Source: Anaerolineales bacterium UBA2181 (GTDB lineage: Bacteria > Chloroflexota > Anaerolineae > Promineifilales > UBA4811). From it: DNA of 30,359 bases. This document shows, one piece after another, positions 11,001 through 18,088 of this stretch. The DNA is taken from positions 1-30,359 of the forward strand of contig DCVT01000021.1 of the NCBI GenBank assembly GCA_002328075.1. The letters are read 5' to 3'. Each line of letters begins with the position of its first letter. Position 1 is the stretch's first letter. The position numbers and the translations under genes are program-made. The notes under the pieces were generated by a model. The model worked only from the letters and a program-made list of their open reading frames with translations, ran no database searches and was not told the DNA's origin.

Positions 11001-11110
11001 TCTGCCAGTGCCCGGCCCAGACCCAGGCCCAAGCATCCGGCCGCCACGGCTGCTACCAACCCGGCGCGCCACTGTGCTGGGAAGACGAATCGGCCCGGTG
11101 AAACCCCCAA
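8093..11110 (-). CDS. DUF2723-type multi-pass membrane glycosyltransferase with C-terminal beta domains
   Basis: The 1005-residue product has an N-terminal half of about a dozen hydrophobic segments and an extracytoplasmic C-terminal half. The signature is DTFEFQ (157-162) followed by GIAHPTGYPLYLLLAK (about 169-184), characteristic of DUF2723 proteins, GT-C-fold relatives of protein O-mannosyltransferases; the acidic residues in the first loop are the expected catalytic site. The C-terminal half carries two related beta-sandwich units, one around FRLTLFWTADDPVD and one around LEANLTWQALGPLAEDYTLFLHLLDP, each ending in a GEYxxxxGL-like strand. It probably transfers a sugar from a polyprenyl carrier to an exported acceptor; the substrate is unknown. 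The TTG start at 11110 is five bases past the mrdA stop, without a convincing ribosome-binding site, so the exact start is uncertain. It ends the mreB operon. Confidence 0.8.
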   Translation of the reverse strand: MGVSPGRFVFPAQWRAGLVAAVAAGCLGLGLGRALAEWNPVSLAWLASPTGALFAAAGIASVVGLVSIRWGRDSTFRQIDAALLPLFLSAVYVLGDPVDKWQAMVWLGGGVLLALTVVATVLMPGTRTAAVTPVVVLAGSVLAVFLATVGRTVGQADTFEFQVVAPKLGIAHPTGYPLYLLLAKVFSLLPLGEMALRINLLSAVCATGAVVAVHGILRRLGCPPVPSVLAAWCLAFSAAFWSQAVVAEVYALNAFLVMMVLLGLVGVVGRSAAGHPVGPALEPTKWRTEWFAVRMVFLALGLGFANHLTTIVLVPAAVLAFWWARPRLSGRQWASAGLLSALGLLLYLYLPIRWPAIHDGQWMTWREFLQWTTGLQFKGALRLDAWYADSSRYGMVGNLVLHQFGWLGVLTAVLGAGWLGLRRRRIALVTLLVWLGYALYGLVYYVPDIEVFLIPAYLIMSIWIGCGMAALVGWWSGRRGGSAAAYRAVILTTLLAVLPLRLVATGWATADRSTPNPLDDWGRYVLSLDLEPGAAILADSEKVAPLYYLQQTAGLRPDLVIMVLPDEAAYRSELQTRLATGQTVYLARFLPGLEGVYHLTSAGPLVRVDQEALRSLPIMDAPLDTRFGPHVTLLGYDLDSRALAYPDAFRLTLFWTADDPVDSSYQVHLRLVDAAGSVPWSSEGAHPVGNSYPMNAWHPDEVIADWHEISIPLQLNPGEYQVQIGLFAPFSNVALMPTWATEPWVTVTTLQVRSPSSIPTPSHQRRIWLNGGAILGADVASSTRPAAELPVTVYYSGAAPASVWLGWEGAATERVQLETPVTGLSITAPETPGSYHLAISAVGPMRCRWMSTLAGQCRLAKISVQGFAVPSGATNFQDLLVLLNLDVGDGSVVPGAKLEANLTWQALGPLAEDYTLFLHLLDPADRIVGQVDTWPVHGTMPTSRWPVGQRITDRIEIPVASDAGDGPFRLEVGWYLLRTMQRLKVLDVSGRAVDDRFLVVGLTSP

Positions 11111-11115
11111 TCAGG

Positions 11116-13311
11116 CTAGCCTTCTGTGCTGCCCGCCGGCGCGTACTTGCCAACCTGGAAGTAAGCCTCCAGGAACTGGCGAACTATCGGGACAGCGACT
11201 GCCGAACCCTCGCCTCCGTTGTAGACGAAAGCCATCACGGCGACCTCCGGGTCTTCATAAGGCGCATATGCGACGAACCAGGCGTGGTAAGGCAAAGGCC
11301 ATCCCGTCCGACACCACCCCTGCTGAATGGCCAGATTGTCGCAGAACTCGGCTGTGCCAGTCTTGCCGGCCACATGAATTCCATGGTCATCCAGGGAAGC
11401 TCCCTCGGCAGTCCCGTCCGTCACCGCCCTGCGCATCCCTTCCTGCACCAGCGCTATATTCTGTGGCGAGACCTCCAGCCACCGGATAACCTCAGGTTGA
11501 AAGACCAGCCGCATCTCTTCCTCAGTCCGAGGCGACAACACGGGTTGACCGTCCGGGTTGGTGACTGACGTGATCGTTCCGTCGCTCTCCGACCGCACCA
11601 CGTTGCCCAGCGCATCGGTCAGATGATGGACCACTTGGGGGCGGTACAGCGTGCCCCCATTGGCAACCGTAGCCGCCATGTTGAGCACCTGAAGCGGGGT
11701 TGCAGTCACAAACCCCTGGCCCACAGCCATGTTGTAGGTATCACCGGTAGACCAGCTTTCACCGTATGTCAAACGCTTCCACCGAGCCGTTGGGATGTGC
11801 CCGGGAGCTTCTCCAATGAGATCGATGCCCTGCCTGGTACCAAAGCCGAACTGCTCCGCGTACCAGGCCAACCGTTCATTTCCCAGGCCTTCAATGCGCT
11901 GTTCGGGAAACCCACCGCCCACCTTGTAGAAAAAGATGTTGCAGGATTGCGCCAGTCCGCCGACGACATTCAATGAACCGTGCCCTTCTCGGTACCAACA
12001 GTAAAGAGGTTGCGCCCGGCCGGGGTCATTGGGCGCGTATTTGTTCTCGATGTATATAGTCCCTTCACCCACTATGTAACGATCCTTGCTGATGACGCCG
12101 TCCTCCAACGCACCAGACGCAGTGACCAATTTGAAGGTCGACCCCGGCGGGTACTGTCCAGATATGGCATGGTTGATCAAGGGGTTGTAGAGATCTTCAA
12201 GCAGGGATTGATAGTAGTCCAGGTCAATACGGTTGGCAAATCGGTTGTTGTCATAGGTTGGAATACTGACCATGGCCAGCACCTCACCGCTGCGAGGGTC
12301 CATCGCAATCACCGCGCCTTGGTACAGTTCGATGCCCCATAAGCGCTTGATGGTACTTATCGTGTTGGTGAGCGCGTGAGTAGCGGCTGCCTGCAACCGC
12401 AGATCCACAGTGAGATGTACATTGAGACCCGCGACCGGGCTAGTGGCCGGACCGACCGCCCGGATCGGTTGACCGGCCACATCCACCTCGTAGGTTGTGA
12501 CACCCTTGGTCCCGCTCAGCTCCTTTTCCATTTCCGCTTCAACACCAGCATATCCCACGCGGTCGTTTTTTTCATACCCATAGTTGAGATAGGAATCATT
12601 GGGCAACGGCCCCATGTACCCAACCAGGTGATTCGTCAACGCGCCAGTCGGGTACTCTCGGGCCGGCAACACCCGAATCTCAACGCCAGGCAACCACGGC
12701 CGCAATTCTTCGATTCTCTGCGCCAACTCACGCTCGATGTTGGCCTTGATCAAAACCGGCTGGAATGGCTCGAACGTGCTTGCCGCCGCGACAATCTGCC
12801 GAATCCCACGAGTCTCAACCGGGACCAGGACCTGATCAGACGGAGCACTCAGGTCATGAACACCAGGGGCCTGATATCTCAGCTTGGTGGAAAGCGAGGG
12901 CTCCATCCGCACGGTGGTGGTGACCTGGACGCCGGTTAACTCGGACAGCAGCGTGTACAACTGCCACTCACGGCTTTCCGCCAGGTCCTCCACCTCATCC
13001 ACGTCATCCGGCACATAGGCCGGGACTATCATGACGTTGTACGTTGGGACATTGTGCACCAGTTCCACGCCGTTTCGGTCGTAGATAATCCCGCGCGGAG
13101 GGTTAACCATCACCGTGCGCAGCCGATTCGCGTCGGCCATGGTCTGGTATTCGGTCCCCTGCAGGGCCTGAAGATAGATGATGCGGAGGGCAAAAACGGC
13201 AAATACACCGACGACCATTAGGTACAAACACGCAACGCGAAATGAGACAGGTCGCGGGCCGTTCCTTCGCGTCTGCTGCCCTAACAGATCATAATAGTCT
13301 TCCATGCGCAT
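11116..13311 (-). CDS. mrdA: penicillin-binding protein 2 (elongasome transpeptidase)
   Basis: This class B penicillin-binding protein cross-links peptidoglycan during rod elongation, paired with RodA. It has 731 residues, somewhat longer than E. coli PBP2. A short cytoplasmic tail and one membrane anchor (about 23-45) precede the pedestal domain, with RGIIYDRNG near 73-81. The transpeptidase shows all three active-site motifs: SxxK as STFK (391-394), SxN as SCN (456-458) and KTG (650-652). The listed start is ATG 13311. A second in-frame ATG at 13305 is equally plausible, because GGA lies six bases before it but directly abuts the first. It follows mreD by seven bases and precedes the DUF2723 gene by five, so co-transcription is likely. 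Confidence 0.96.
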   Translation of the reverse strand: MRMEDYYDLLGQQTRRNGPRPVSFRVACLYLMVVGVFAVFALRIIYLQALQGTEYQTMADANRLRTVMVNPPRGIIYDRNGVELVHNVPTYNVMIVPAYVPDDVDEVEDLAESREWQLYTLLSELTGVQVTTTVRMEPSLSTKLRYQAPGVHDLSAPSDQVLVPVETRGIRQIVAAASTFEPFQPVLIKANIERELAQRIEELRPWLPGVEIRVLPAREYPTGALTNHLVGYMGPLPNDSYLNYGYEKNDRVGYAGVEAEMEKELSGTKGVTTYEVDVAGQPIRAVGPATSPVAGLNVHLTVDLRLQAAATHALTNTISTIKRLWGIELYQGAVIAMDPRSGEVLAMVSIPTYDNNRFANRIDLDYYQSLLEDLYNPLINHAISGQYPPGSTFKLVTASGALEDGVISKDRYIVGEGTIYIENKYAPNDPGRAQPLYCWYREGHGSLNVVGGLAQSCNIFFYKVGGGFPEQRIEGLGNERLAWYAEQFGFGTRQGIDLIGEAPGHIPTARWKRLTYGESWSTGDTYNMAVGQGFVTATPLQVLNMAATVANGGTLYRPQVVHHLTDALGNVVRSESDGTITSVTNPDGQPVLSPRTEEEMRLVFQPEVIRWLEVSPQNIALVQEGMRRAVTDGTAEGASLDDHGIHVAGKTGTAEFCDNLAIQQGWCRTGWPLPYHAWFVAYAPYEDPEVAVMAFVYNGGEGSAVAVPIVRQFLEAYFQVGKYAPAGSTEG

Positions 13312-13318
13312 TCCATGT

Positions 13319-13804
13319 TTAGCGACTGCCCGTCAACCGGCCCATAGCCAACACCCCAGCATACACCAGCGGAAACGCCAGCAGATGCAGTCCCCACAGC
13401 GGCAGCACAATCTGCCGGATTCCGGGCGCAAATATCGTCTGGCCAACAACTGTCTGCAACATCAAGTATGCAACCTGAAAAACGGCCAGCGCAGCGCCGA
13501 TGATCAAAGCCGTCGTGACCCAACCGCCGCGCAGAGGCCGATGCCTTGCCAAACCGGCCAACAAGGCAGCCGGAATCAGAGCCAAGGAAGATAATCCCAG
13601 CGTCGCTCCCAACGTTAGGTCACTGACCATACCTCCAATCCAGGCCCACATCATACCATGATTGGGCCCCTGTCGGATACTGCTGGCCAGGACAGTCAAG
13701 AGCAGCAGGTTTGGGGTCAGTCCCAAAATGGTAAAGCGCGGCAGGAGTGAGGCCTGCAGGATGGAGATCACTATGAGAAGCGGTATTCCAACCAGGTAGC
13801 TAAT
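13319..13804 (-). CDS. mreD: rod shape-determining protein MreD
   Basis: MreD is a small polytopic membrane protein of the elongasome, linking MreC/MreB to RodA and PBP2. The sequence is almost entirely hydrophobic, with five to six membrane segments and the family-typical N-terminal pattern YLVGIPLL...LQASLLPR. The first ATG/GTG/TTG in frame after the mreC stop is GTG 13771, but it has no ribosome-binding site and would cut into the first membrane segment. A good AGGAG (13813-13817) instead lies eight bases before ATT (13802-13804), which gives a normal 161-residue MreD. I therefore place the start at this AUU, a rare start codon. CTG at 13795 is an alternative. It lies between mreC and mrdA. 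Confidence 0.85.
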   Translation of the reverse strand: MSYLVGIPLLIVISILQASLLPRFTILGLTPNLLLLTVLASSIRQGPNHGMMWAWIGGMVSDLTLGATLGLSSLALIPAALLAGLARHRPLRGGWVTTALIIGAALAVFQVAYLMLQTVVGQTIFAPGIRQIVLPLWGLHLLAFPLVYAGVLAMGRLTGSR

Positions 13805-13831
13805 GGGTAGCGCTCCTGTCCGGCAATCCGT

Positions 13832-14686
13832 CTATGGGTTGCCCGTTGGCTCTCCAGGAAGCGCTGGCTGGAAATCGGTAATGACAAGCACAATCTCTAG
13901 CCTTTGCGTGTTGACCGCCGGCCGGACCTCCGCTTCCTGAAAGAGCTCGGAGGTCGACTTTTGCACTGACACTACCCGGCCGACAATCAGATCAGGCGGA
14001 AAATTGCCGCCCAGCCCGGAGGTCATCACGAGCTCATTTTCATAGACCGGGATGTCCTGCTCCATCCATTTGACCCTCAACGGTAGATCCAGTTGGCCAA
14101 CCGCAACACCAGTGGCCCGCGACGCCCCCAGCCGTACGTTTACCGAGCTCCCGGGGTCGGTCAGAAGCTGGACGCGCGCCGCGTGTGGACCGATGGCTAC
14201 TACCCGGCCGGCCAGCCCCCGTTCGGTCTCGACAGGCATCCCAATGCCAACGCCATCCATCTCCCCTTTGTTGATCACCAGAAATCGCGCCAGGTTGCTA
14301 GTGTCCCATCCGATGACGTCAGCCGCAACGCGGCGGTAGTCTGGATTACTTTTGGCATACTGCAAGAGCGCCGAAAGCAACGTGTACTCGGCATACATTT
14401 CAACCAATTCCTCATTCTGCCGTTCCAGCTCCACGATGCGCTCCCGCAAGCTCCGGTTTTCTGCTTGCAGCACCGCCAAATCGCGCGGCTCAGCGAGGGA
14501 GGTTTGGACGCCGCTAATACGGCCGGATATCCAGCCCTGCGCTGCGGCAAAGGGGACCTGCAGGTAACCCACGACTGAGGAAAACCGGCCGGTTGACTGC
14601 AAAACCGCCAACAACAGGCTGGCAAAGATGAGGGCAATCAGGAGCCGCCAGCGAATCCCGTCTGCTGAGTGGCTCGCCTTGTTCAC
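13832..14686 (-). CDS. mreC: rod shape-determining protein MreC
   Basis: MreC is a bitopic membrane protein whose periplasmic part activates the PBP2-RodA complex and links it to MreB. The 284 residues comprise a short cytoplasmic tail, one membrane segment (about 14-32), a coiled coil (about 70-110, rich in LxxENxxLRxRIxELERQNEEL spacing), and a two-lobed beta-barrel domain with the family-typical GMPVETERGLAGRV and LLTDPGSSVNVRL segments. The start is GTG 14686, with AAGGAGG about ten bases upstream. It sits 30 bases after mreB and is followed by mreD. The tail after about residue 270 is proline-rich. Confidence 0.95.
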   Translation of the reverse strand: MNKASHSADGIRWRLLIALIFASLLLAVLQSTGRFSSVVGYLQVPFAAAQGWISGRISGVQTSLAEPRDLAVLQAENRSLRERIVELERQNEELVEMYAEYTLLSALLQYAKSNPDYRRVAADVIGWDTSNLARFLVINKGEMDGVGIGMPVETERGLAGRVVAIGPHAARVQLLTDPGSSVNVRLGASRATGVAVGQLDLPLRVKWMEQDIPVYENELVMTSGLGGNFPPDLIVGRVVSVQKSTSELFQEAEVRPAVNTQRLEIVLVITDFQPALPGEPTGNP

Positions 14687-14716
14687 GAACCAGGCCTCCT
14701 TGGGGCCAGCCAGGTC

Positions 14717-15778
14717 TTAATGGTGAGTGCTGCCGCGCTCTAACCCCACCAATACCTTGTGCAGCATTTCGTAATTCTCCAGGATTTTGCTGGCACCGCG
14801 GGCGACACAGGTCATCGAGTCCTCTGCCACCCATACGTGCATGCGAATCTCCTCAGCCAACCGGTTGGCCAATCCCTGGAGTTGCGCGCCGCCGCCGGCC
14901 AGGCACACCCCAATGTCCATGAGATCCGCGACCAGTTCCGGCGGGGTGTCGTCCAGCGTGTCCTTGACCGCGTCAACGATCATGTTTACGGAAGGAGCCA
15001 AAGCCTCACGAATTTCGATGCTGCTTACGTCGATCTCCTGCGGCAAGCCGGTAATCAGGTTCCGGCCGCGGACCGGCATCGTCAGCTCTTCCTTGAGCGG
15101 ATACCCCGATCCGATCCGTAATTTGACTCGTTCCGCCATCCTTTCGCCGACCAGCAGGTTGTATTTGCTTCGCATGTACGCCATGATGTCTTCGTCCATC
15201 TCGTCGCCGGCCACGCGAATCGATCGGCTCACCACGATTCCACCCATGGCAAAGACCGCAACTTCGGTCGTGCCACCACCAATGTCCACGACCATGCTCC
15301 CGCGGGATTCGGCAACCGGAAGACCCGCGCCAATCGCGGCGGCCATGGGTTCCTCGATCAAATGAACCTCGCGGGCGCCGGCAGAAATTGCGGCGTCAAA
15401 TACCGCCCGCTTCTCCACCTCGGTCACACCGCTGGGGATGCCAATGACAACCCGCGGTCGCGGAAAGGGGACAAAACTCCGGGCATGAACCTTGGTGATA
15501 AAGTACTCTAGCATGGCTTCGGTGATCTCGAATTCAGAGATGACACCGTCGCGCAACGGCCGGATAGCGACAATCGTCGCGGGAGTACGGCCAACCATCT
15601 CGCGCGCTTCTGCGCCTACGGCCAGGGGTTCGCGGGTCCGCTTGTTGATGGCCACCCAGGATGGCTCATTGATGACCACGCCCTTGTTACGCACGGCCAC
15701 CAGCGTATTGGCGGTGCCCAAGTCAATGCCAATATCCAGCGAGAACAGACCCAGTATCGCATTCAGCGGATTGAACAA
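14717..15778 (-). CDS. mreB: actin-like rod shape protein MreB
   Basis: MreB is the bacterial actin that forms short membrane-bound filaments and orients wall synthesis. It has 353 residues, the usual length. Visible are an N-terminal amphipathic, potentially membrane-inserting stretch (FNPLNAILGLF), the phosphate-1 loop DLGTANT (19-25), the phosphate-2 segment VVDIGGGTTEVAV, the connecting region HLIEEPMAAAIGAGLP, and the adenosine motif LAGGGAQLQGL near the C-terminus. The start is TTG 15778, with AGGAG eight bases upstream; no ATG is in a suitable place. The gene opens the mreB-mreC-mreD-mrdA-DUF2723 operon behind an extended -10 promoter, with an 80-odd-base leader. Confidence 0.97.
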   Translation of the reverse strand: MFNPLNAILGLFSLDIGIDLGTANTLVAVRNKGVVINEPSWVAINKRTREPLAVGAEAREMVGRTPATIVAIRPLRDGVISEFEITEAMLEYFITKVHARSFVPFPRPRVVIGIPSGVTEVEKRAVFDAAISAGAREVHLIEEPMAAAIGAGLPVAESRGSMVVDIGGGTTEVAVFAMGGIVVSRSIRVAGDEMDEDIMAYMRSKYNLLVGERMAERVKLRIGSGYPLKEELTMPVRGRNLITGLPQEIDVSSIEIREALAPSVNMIVDAVKDTLDDTPPELVADLMDIGVCLAGGGAQLQGLANRLAEEIRMHVWVAEDSMTCVARGASKILENYEMLHKVLVGLERGSTHH

Positions 15779-15867
15779 TCGCCGTACTCCTGCAGACCTC
15801 TCGTCGAATCATTAACCCATTGCCGTCGGGTCCCGGTCAGGTACCGACGTGTCACCAGCCAAGCCGC

Positions 15868-15895
15868 ATTATACCACAACCAAAATGGGCGGCAA
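15868..15895 (-). promoter_or_regulatory. extended -10 promoter of the mreB operon
   Basis: On the minus strand, TTGCCG (15890-15895) and a perfect TATAAT (15868-15873) are 16 bases apart, and a TGG immediately before TATAAT makes an extended -10. Transcription should start near 15861, leaving a leader of about 83 bases before mreB. That leader contains an inverted repeat CGTCGG (15824-15829) / CCGACG (15844-15849) whose role is unknown. Confidence 0.75.
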
Positions 15896-15899
15896 AACC

Positions 15900-16207
15900 A
15901 CGGGCGCCCGCCGGGCGCCGTCCAACACACCCGGCCTTTGAACGCCAGGTCTGGATCTGACAGCCTGCAGCGTAGCACAGTCGGCCTGGCTGCATTCGCT
16001 TGGCGCGTGAATGATCGAGATCGAACCGATCAAGAACCAGTACCAGAACCTGGCCATGTTCTGCTGGGATGTCTTGAGGCACGGGGTGGATGACCGTTCT
16101 CGAGTCCAGGGTTGCGGTCCGATCGGTTTGATCTGACCATTCGCTCCAGGCTCGGACGACTGATGCCGATGGATCTCCCCTGACGCTAGCGCCCCTTGGG
16201 GGATCAT
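15900..16207. other. intergenic stretch upstream of the mreB promoter
   Basis: Both strands are open in places, but no frame shows a recognisable protein, a good start site or family motifs. The only structure is a GC-only hairpin GGCGCCC (15903-15909) / GGGCGCC (15913-15919) with a three-base loop, just upstream of the mreB -35 box. Read on the minus strand, a short TTTT follows six bases later. It could weakly terminate transcription from the gene at 16208-16926. Confidence 0.4.
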
Positions 16208-16926
16208 TCAACTGGCGTCTGCTGCCGACATGCCGGCGGGCGGGGGTCTTTTGGTGGGCCTGGCACCGCCCTTCTGGCGTACCAGATCAGCCACAACCGA
16301 AGCGCAGCCCGCAGTGTCCCGAGCCACCTGCGTTGGCGTCAGACGCAGCGTAGTGGACGGCACCGGTCGATCACCTACGGTGACCGAAACCGTCCCTTCC
16401 CTGCATGGGACAGCCAGATCTGCCCGGAACCACACGCCTGCTTCGCACACTCGATAACCCTGTTCCGGAAAGATCCCTGCTTCGCGCAAAGCATAGTAGA
16501 GACGGTCCACGTACGGCTCACCCTGGACCAGCAGATCTATGATCTCTTTGGCGTCAACAAAACGGCCCCACGTTGTGTGGATGAAGCTGATCCGGCGACA
16601 GCGAAGGCTGAAGATCGGCCTCTCCAGTGGCTGGAGCGCGCTCAACTGCAGCTTGAAACACAGAGCATCTGCCCGTGGATGGTCAGGCTCGTGCGGCAAG
16701 AGATGCCGGCTCCGAACTAGCTCGCACCCCGGCAGACGGGCATAATAATGAATAGCCCATTTCCGCTCGGCAAACTGCCGACCGAAACAGAAGGCCAGGT
16801 ATTCCGCTTGGATTCCCTTGGCGAAGTGCTTTTCCGGAATCCGATACCAGCCCTCGTCCCGTGCCAGGTGGAAATCACGGGGGGGGTGGGCATCAGAGCC
16901 ACCAAGACCCGATCTTCGGGGTCCAT
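16208..16926 (-). pseudogene. conserved protein of unknown function, interrupted by a -1 frameshift in a poly-C tract
   Basis: One coherent protein is split over two frames. The upstream frame begins MDPEDRVLVALMPTP (ATG 16926; an in-frame CTG at 16953 is possible). After a run of eight C residues (minus strand; 16879-16886), the adjacent frame continues RDFHLARDEGWYRIP, then EYLAF, RKWAIHYYA, FIHTTWGRF and LYYALREAG, ending at 16208. One extra C would join them into about 239 residues. The C-terminal pattern, a basic helical part followed by FRADLAVPCREG and a beta strand, resembles the strand order of PD-(D/E)xK nuclease-like domains, but the usual acidic-lysine pair is not visible. That resemblance is inference only. 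The break may be real decay, slippage or a sequencing error. Confidence 0.6.
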
Positions 16927-17007
16927 CGCAGGGCGCCCAAGGTAAACTGACAGCGGTTCATCCTAGCTGCCTTCCGGCTCAATCGATTGCAGTACTTCGC
17001 CAGTCTC

Positions 17008-17036
17008 TTGGCAATCGGAGCAAGGTGGACTACAAT
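17008..17036 (+). promoter_or_regulatory. promoter of the small conserved gene at 17071
   Basis: TTGGCA (17008-17013) and TACAAT (17031-17036), each 5 of 6 consensus, are separated by exactly 17 bases. The start point should be near 17043, leaving a leader of about 28 bases. Confidence 0.8.
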
Positions 17037-17070
17037 TTCAGCGGTATGTCGCGTCCAACGAATTCAGTTT

Positions 17071-17481
17071 ATGACCAGTAGACAAGCGCTTTTTGCGGGT
17101 TTAGTCTCCACGGACTTTGGGGAACCGGTGGAGGTCGTCCTGATCGGCGAACGGCCGCACTATGTCGTACCGGATGACAGCTTTCGACGACATATCCACC
17201 ACGAGACGATCGACCGGCAGGTGCTGCAGCTGCTGCACGAACAACTTGATTCGCACCGGGAGCTAGCAGTCGAAGCCGCGATGAAGTTGATTGGCAAGGA
17301 TGACCTGTTTACCAAAGCCATGATCGAAGCCTCGATAAACAACATAGATCAACTGCTGCAGCAAGGCATCCCGGAAGAGATGCGGGCTTGGCTGGGCATG
17401 ACCGGCTTCAAGGTCATAGTGAATTACCGGGGAGACGTGGTGCGGCTGGAGCAGCCCGGTCAGATCGCTACCGATGATTAG
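17071..17481 (+). CDS. small conserved protein of unknown function
   Basis: I do not recognise a named family. The 136-residue product starts at ATG 17071, inside a longer frame whose upstream part overlaps the promoter. It is soluble and has an N-terminal beta-rich part (residues about 5-40, LFAGLVSTDFGEPVEVVLIGERPHYVV pattern), a central helical part rich in E, Q and L (about 48-105, including KLIGKDDLFTKAMIE), and a short C-terminal beta strand pair. No metal ligands, signal peptide or membrane segment are visible. No clear ribosome-binding site precedes the ATG. It stands alone on the plus strand with its own good promoter, divergent from the frameshifted gene and convergent with ndk, which points to a small single-gene unit. 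Confidence 0.75.
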   Translation: MTSRQALFAGLVSTDFGEPVEVVLIGERPHYVVPDDSFRRHIHHETIDRQVLQLLHEQLDSHRELAVEAAMKLIGKDDLFTKAMIEASINNIDQLLQQGIPEEMRAWLGMTGFKVIVNYRGDVVRLEQPGQIATDD

Positions 17482-17536
17482 CGTACTGGCGCCGGGTATG
17501 TACGTGATTCTTGCTGCCGTCCTGGCCGAACCAGCA

Positions 17537-17573
17537 ACAAAAAACGAGTGACACCCAGCTGGGCCCACTCGTT
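17537..17573 (-). terminator. rho-independent terminator of the TPR-ndk operon
   Basis: On the minus strand, AACGAGTG (17566-17573 complement) pairs with CACTCGTT (17543-17550 complement), giving an 8 bp stem around a loop that contains the palindrome CCCAGCTGGG. A run of six T residues follows (A residues at 17539-17544 on the plus strand). It lies 18 bases after the ndk stop. On the plus strand the hairpin lacks a T-run. Confidence 0.88.
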
Positions 17574-17590
17574 GTTGTGGCGCCTGATCC

Positions 17591-18040
17591 TCATTCAAGA
17601 ATCCACGGATCTACACTGCGGTCCCAGGCAATCAATTCGTCCTCACGGAAAAACAGCGGTATCTCAAAGGTCGCTGTCTCGGAGCCGTCCGAGCCGTGGA
17701 CGATGTTTCGGCCGACGTCCAGAGCGTAGTCACCCCGGATGGTTCCTGGTGCAGCTTCGTCCGGACGGGTAACACCCATCGTGTTTCGCACCACAGCGAT
17801 GGCGTGCGAGCCTTCCCATACCATCACCACCACCGGACTGGAGGTGATATAGGCCAGCAGGGGTTCGTAAAACGGTTTTCCCTGGTGCACTGCATAGTGC
17901 CGACTGGCCAGTTCCCGGCTGATCCGCACCAGCTTCAAGCCGACCAGCTTCAGACCGCGGGCTTCGAGTCGAGAGATGACAGGTCCAACAAGCCCTCGTT
18001 GAACACCGTCCGGTTTGACCATGACTAGCGTACGTTCCAC
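17591..18040 (-). CDS. ndk: nucleoside diphosphate kinase
   Basis: This enzyme transfers the gamma phosphate of ATP to nucleoside diphosphates through a phosphohistidine, balancing NTP and dNTP pools. The 149-residue length is standard. The N-terminus ERTLVMVKPDGVQRGLVG and the active-site segment NIVHGSDG, with its catalytic histidine, are diagnostic; the family-typical serine after SD is replaced by glycine here. The start is GTG 18040, with AGGAGG (18045-18050) four bases upstream; an in-frame ATG at 18085 would lie before this ribosome-binding site and add residues outside the family. The gene follows the large TPR gene by 48 bases on the same strand and ends at a strong terminator, so the two are probably co-transcribed. 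Confidence 0.97.
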   Translation of the reverse strand: MERTLVMVKPDGVQRGLVGPVISRLEARGLKLVGLKLVRISRELASRHYAVHQGKPFYEPLLAYITSSPVVVMVWEGSHAIAVVRNTMGVTRPDEAAPGTIRGDYALDVGRNIVHGSDGSETATFEIPLFFREDELIAWDRSVDPWILE

Positions 18041-18088
18041 CAATCCTCCTGCAAATAGGGACTGTTTGTGCCCGGCGGGACGCAATCC

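Noticed and set aside
15903..15919. GC-only hairpin as a firm terminator
   Set aside because: The stem is short and the T-run is weak and displaced.
15852..16211. Overlapping minus-strand frames upstream of mreB
   Set aside because: No recognisable motifs, no start site, and they run across the mreB promoter.
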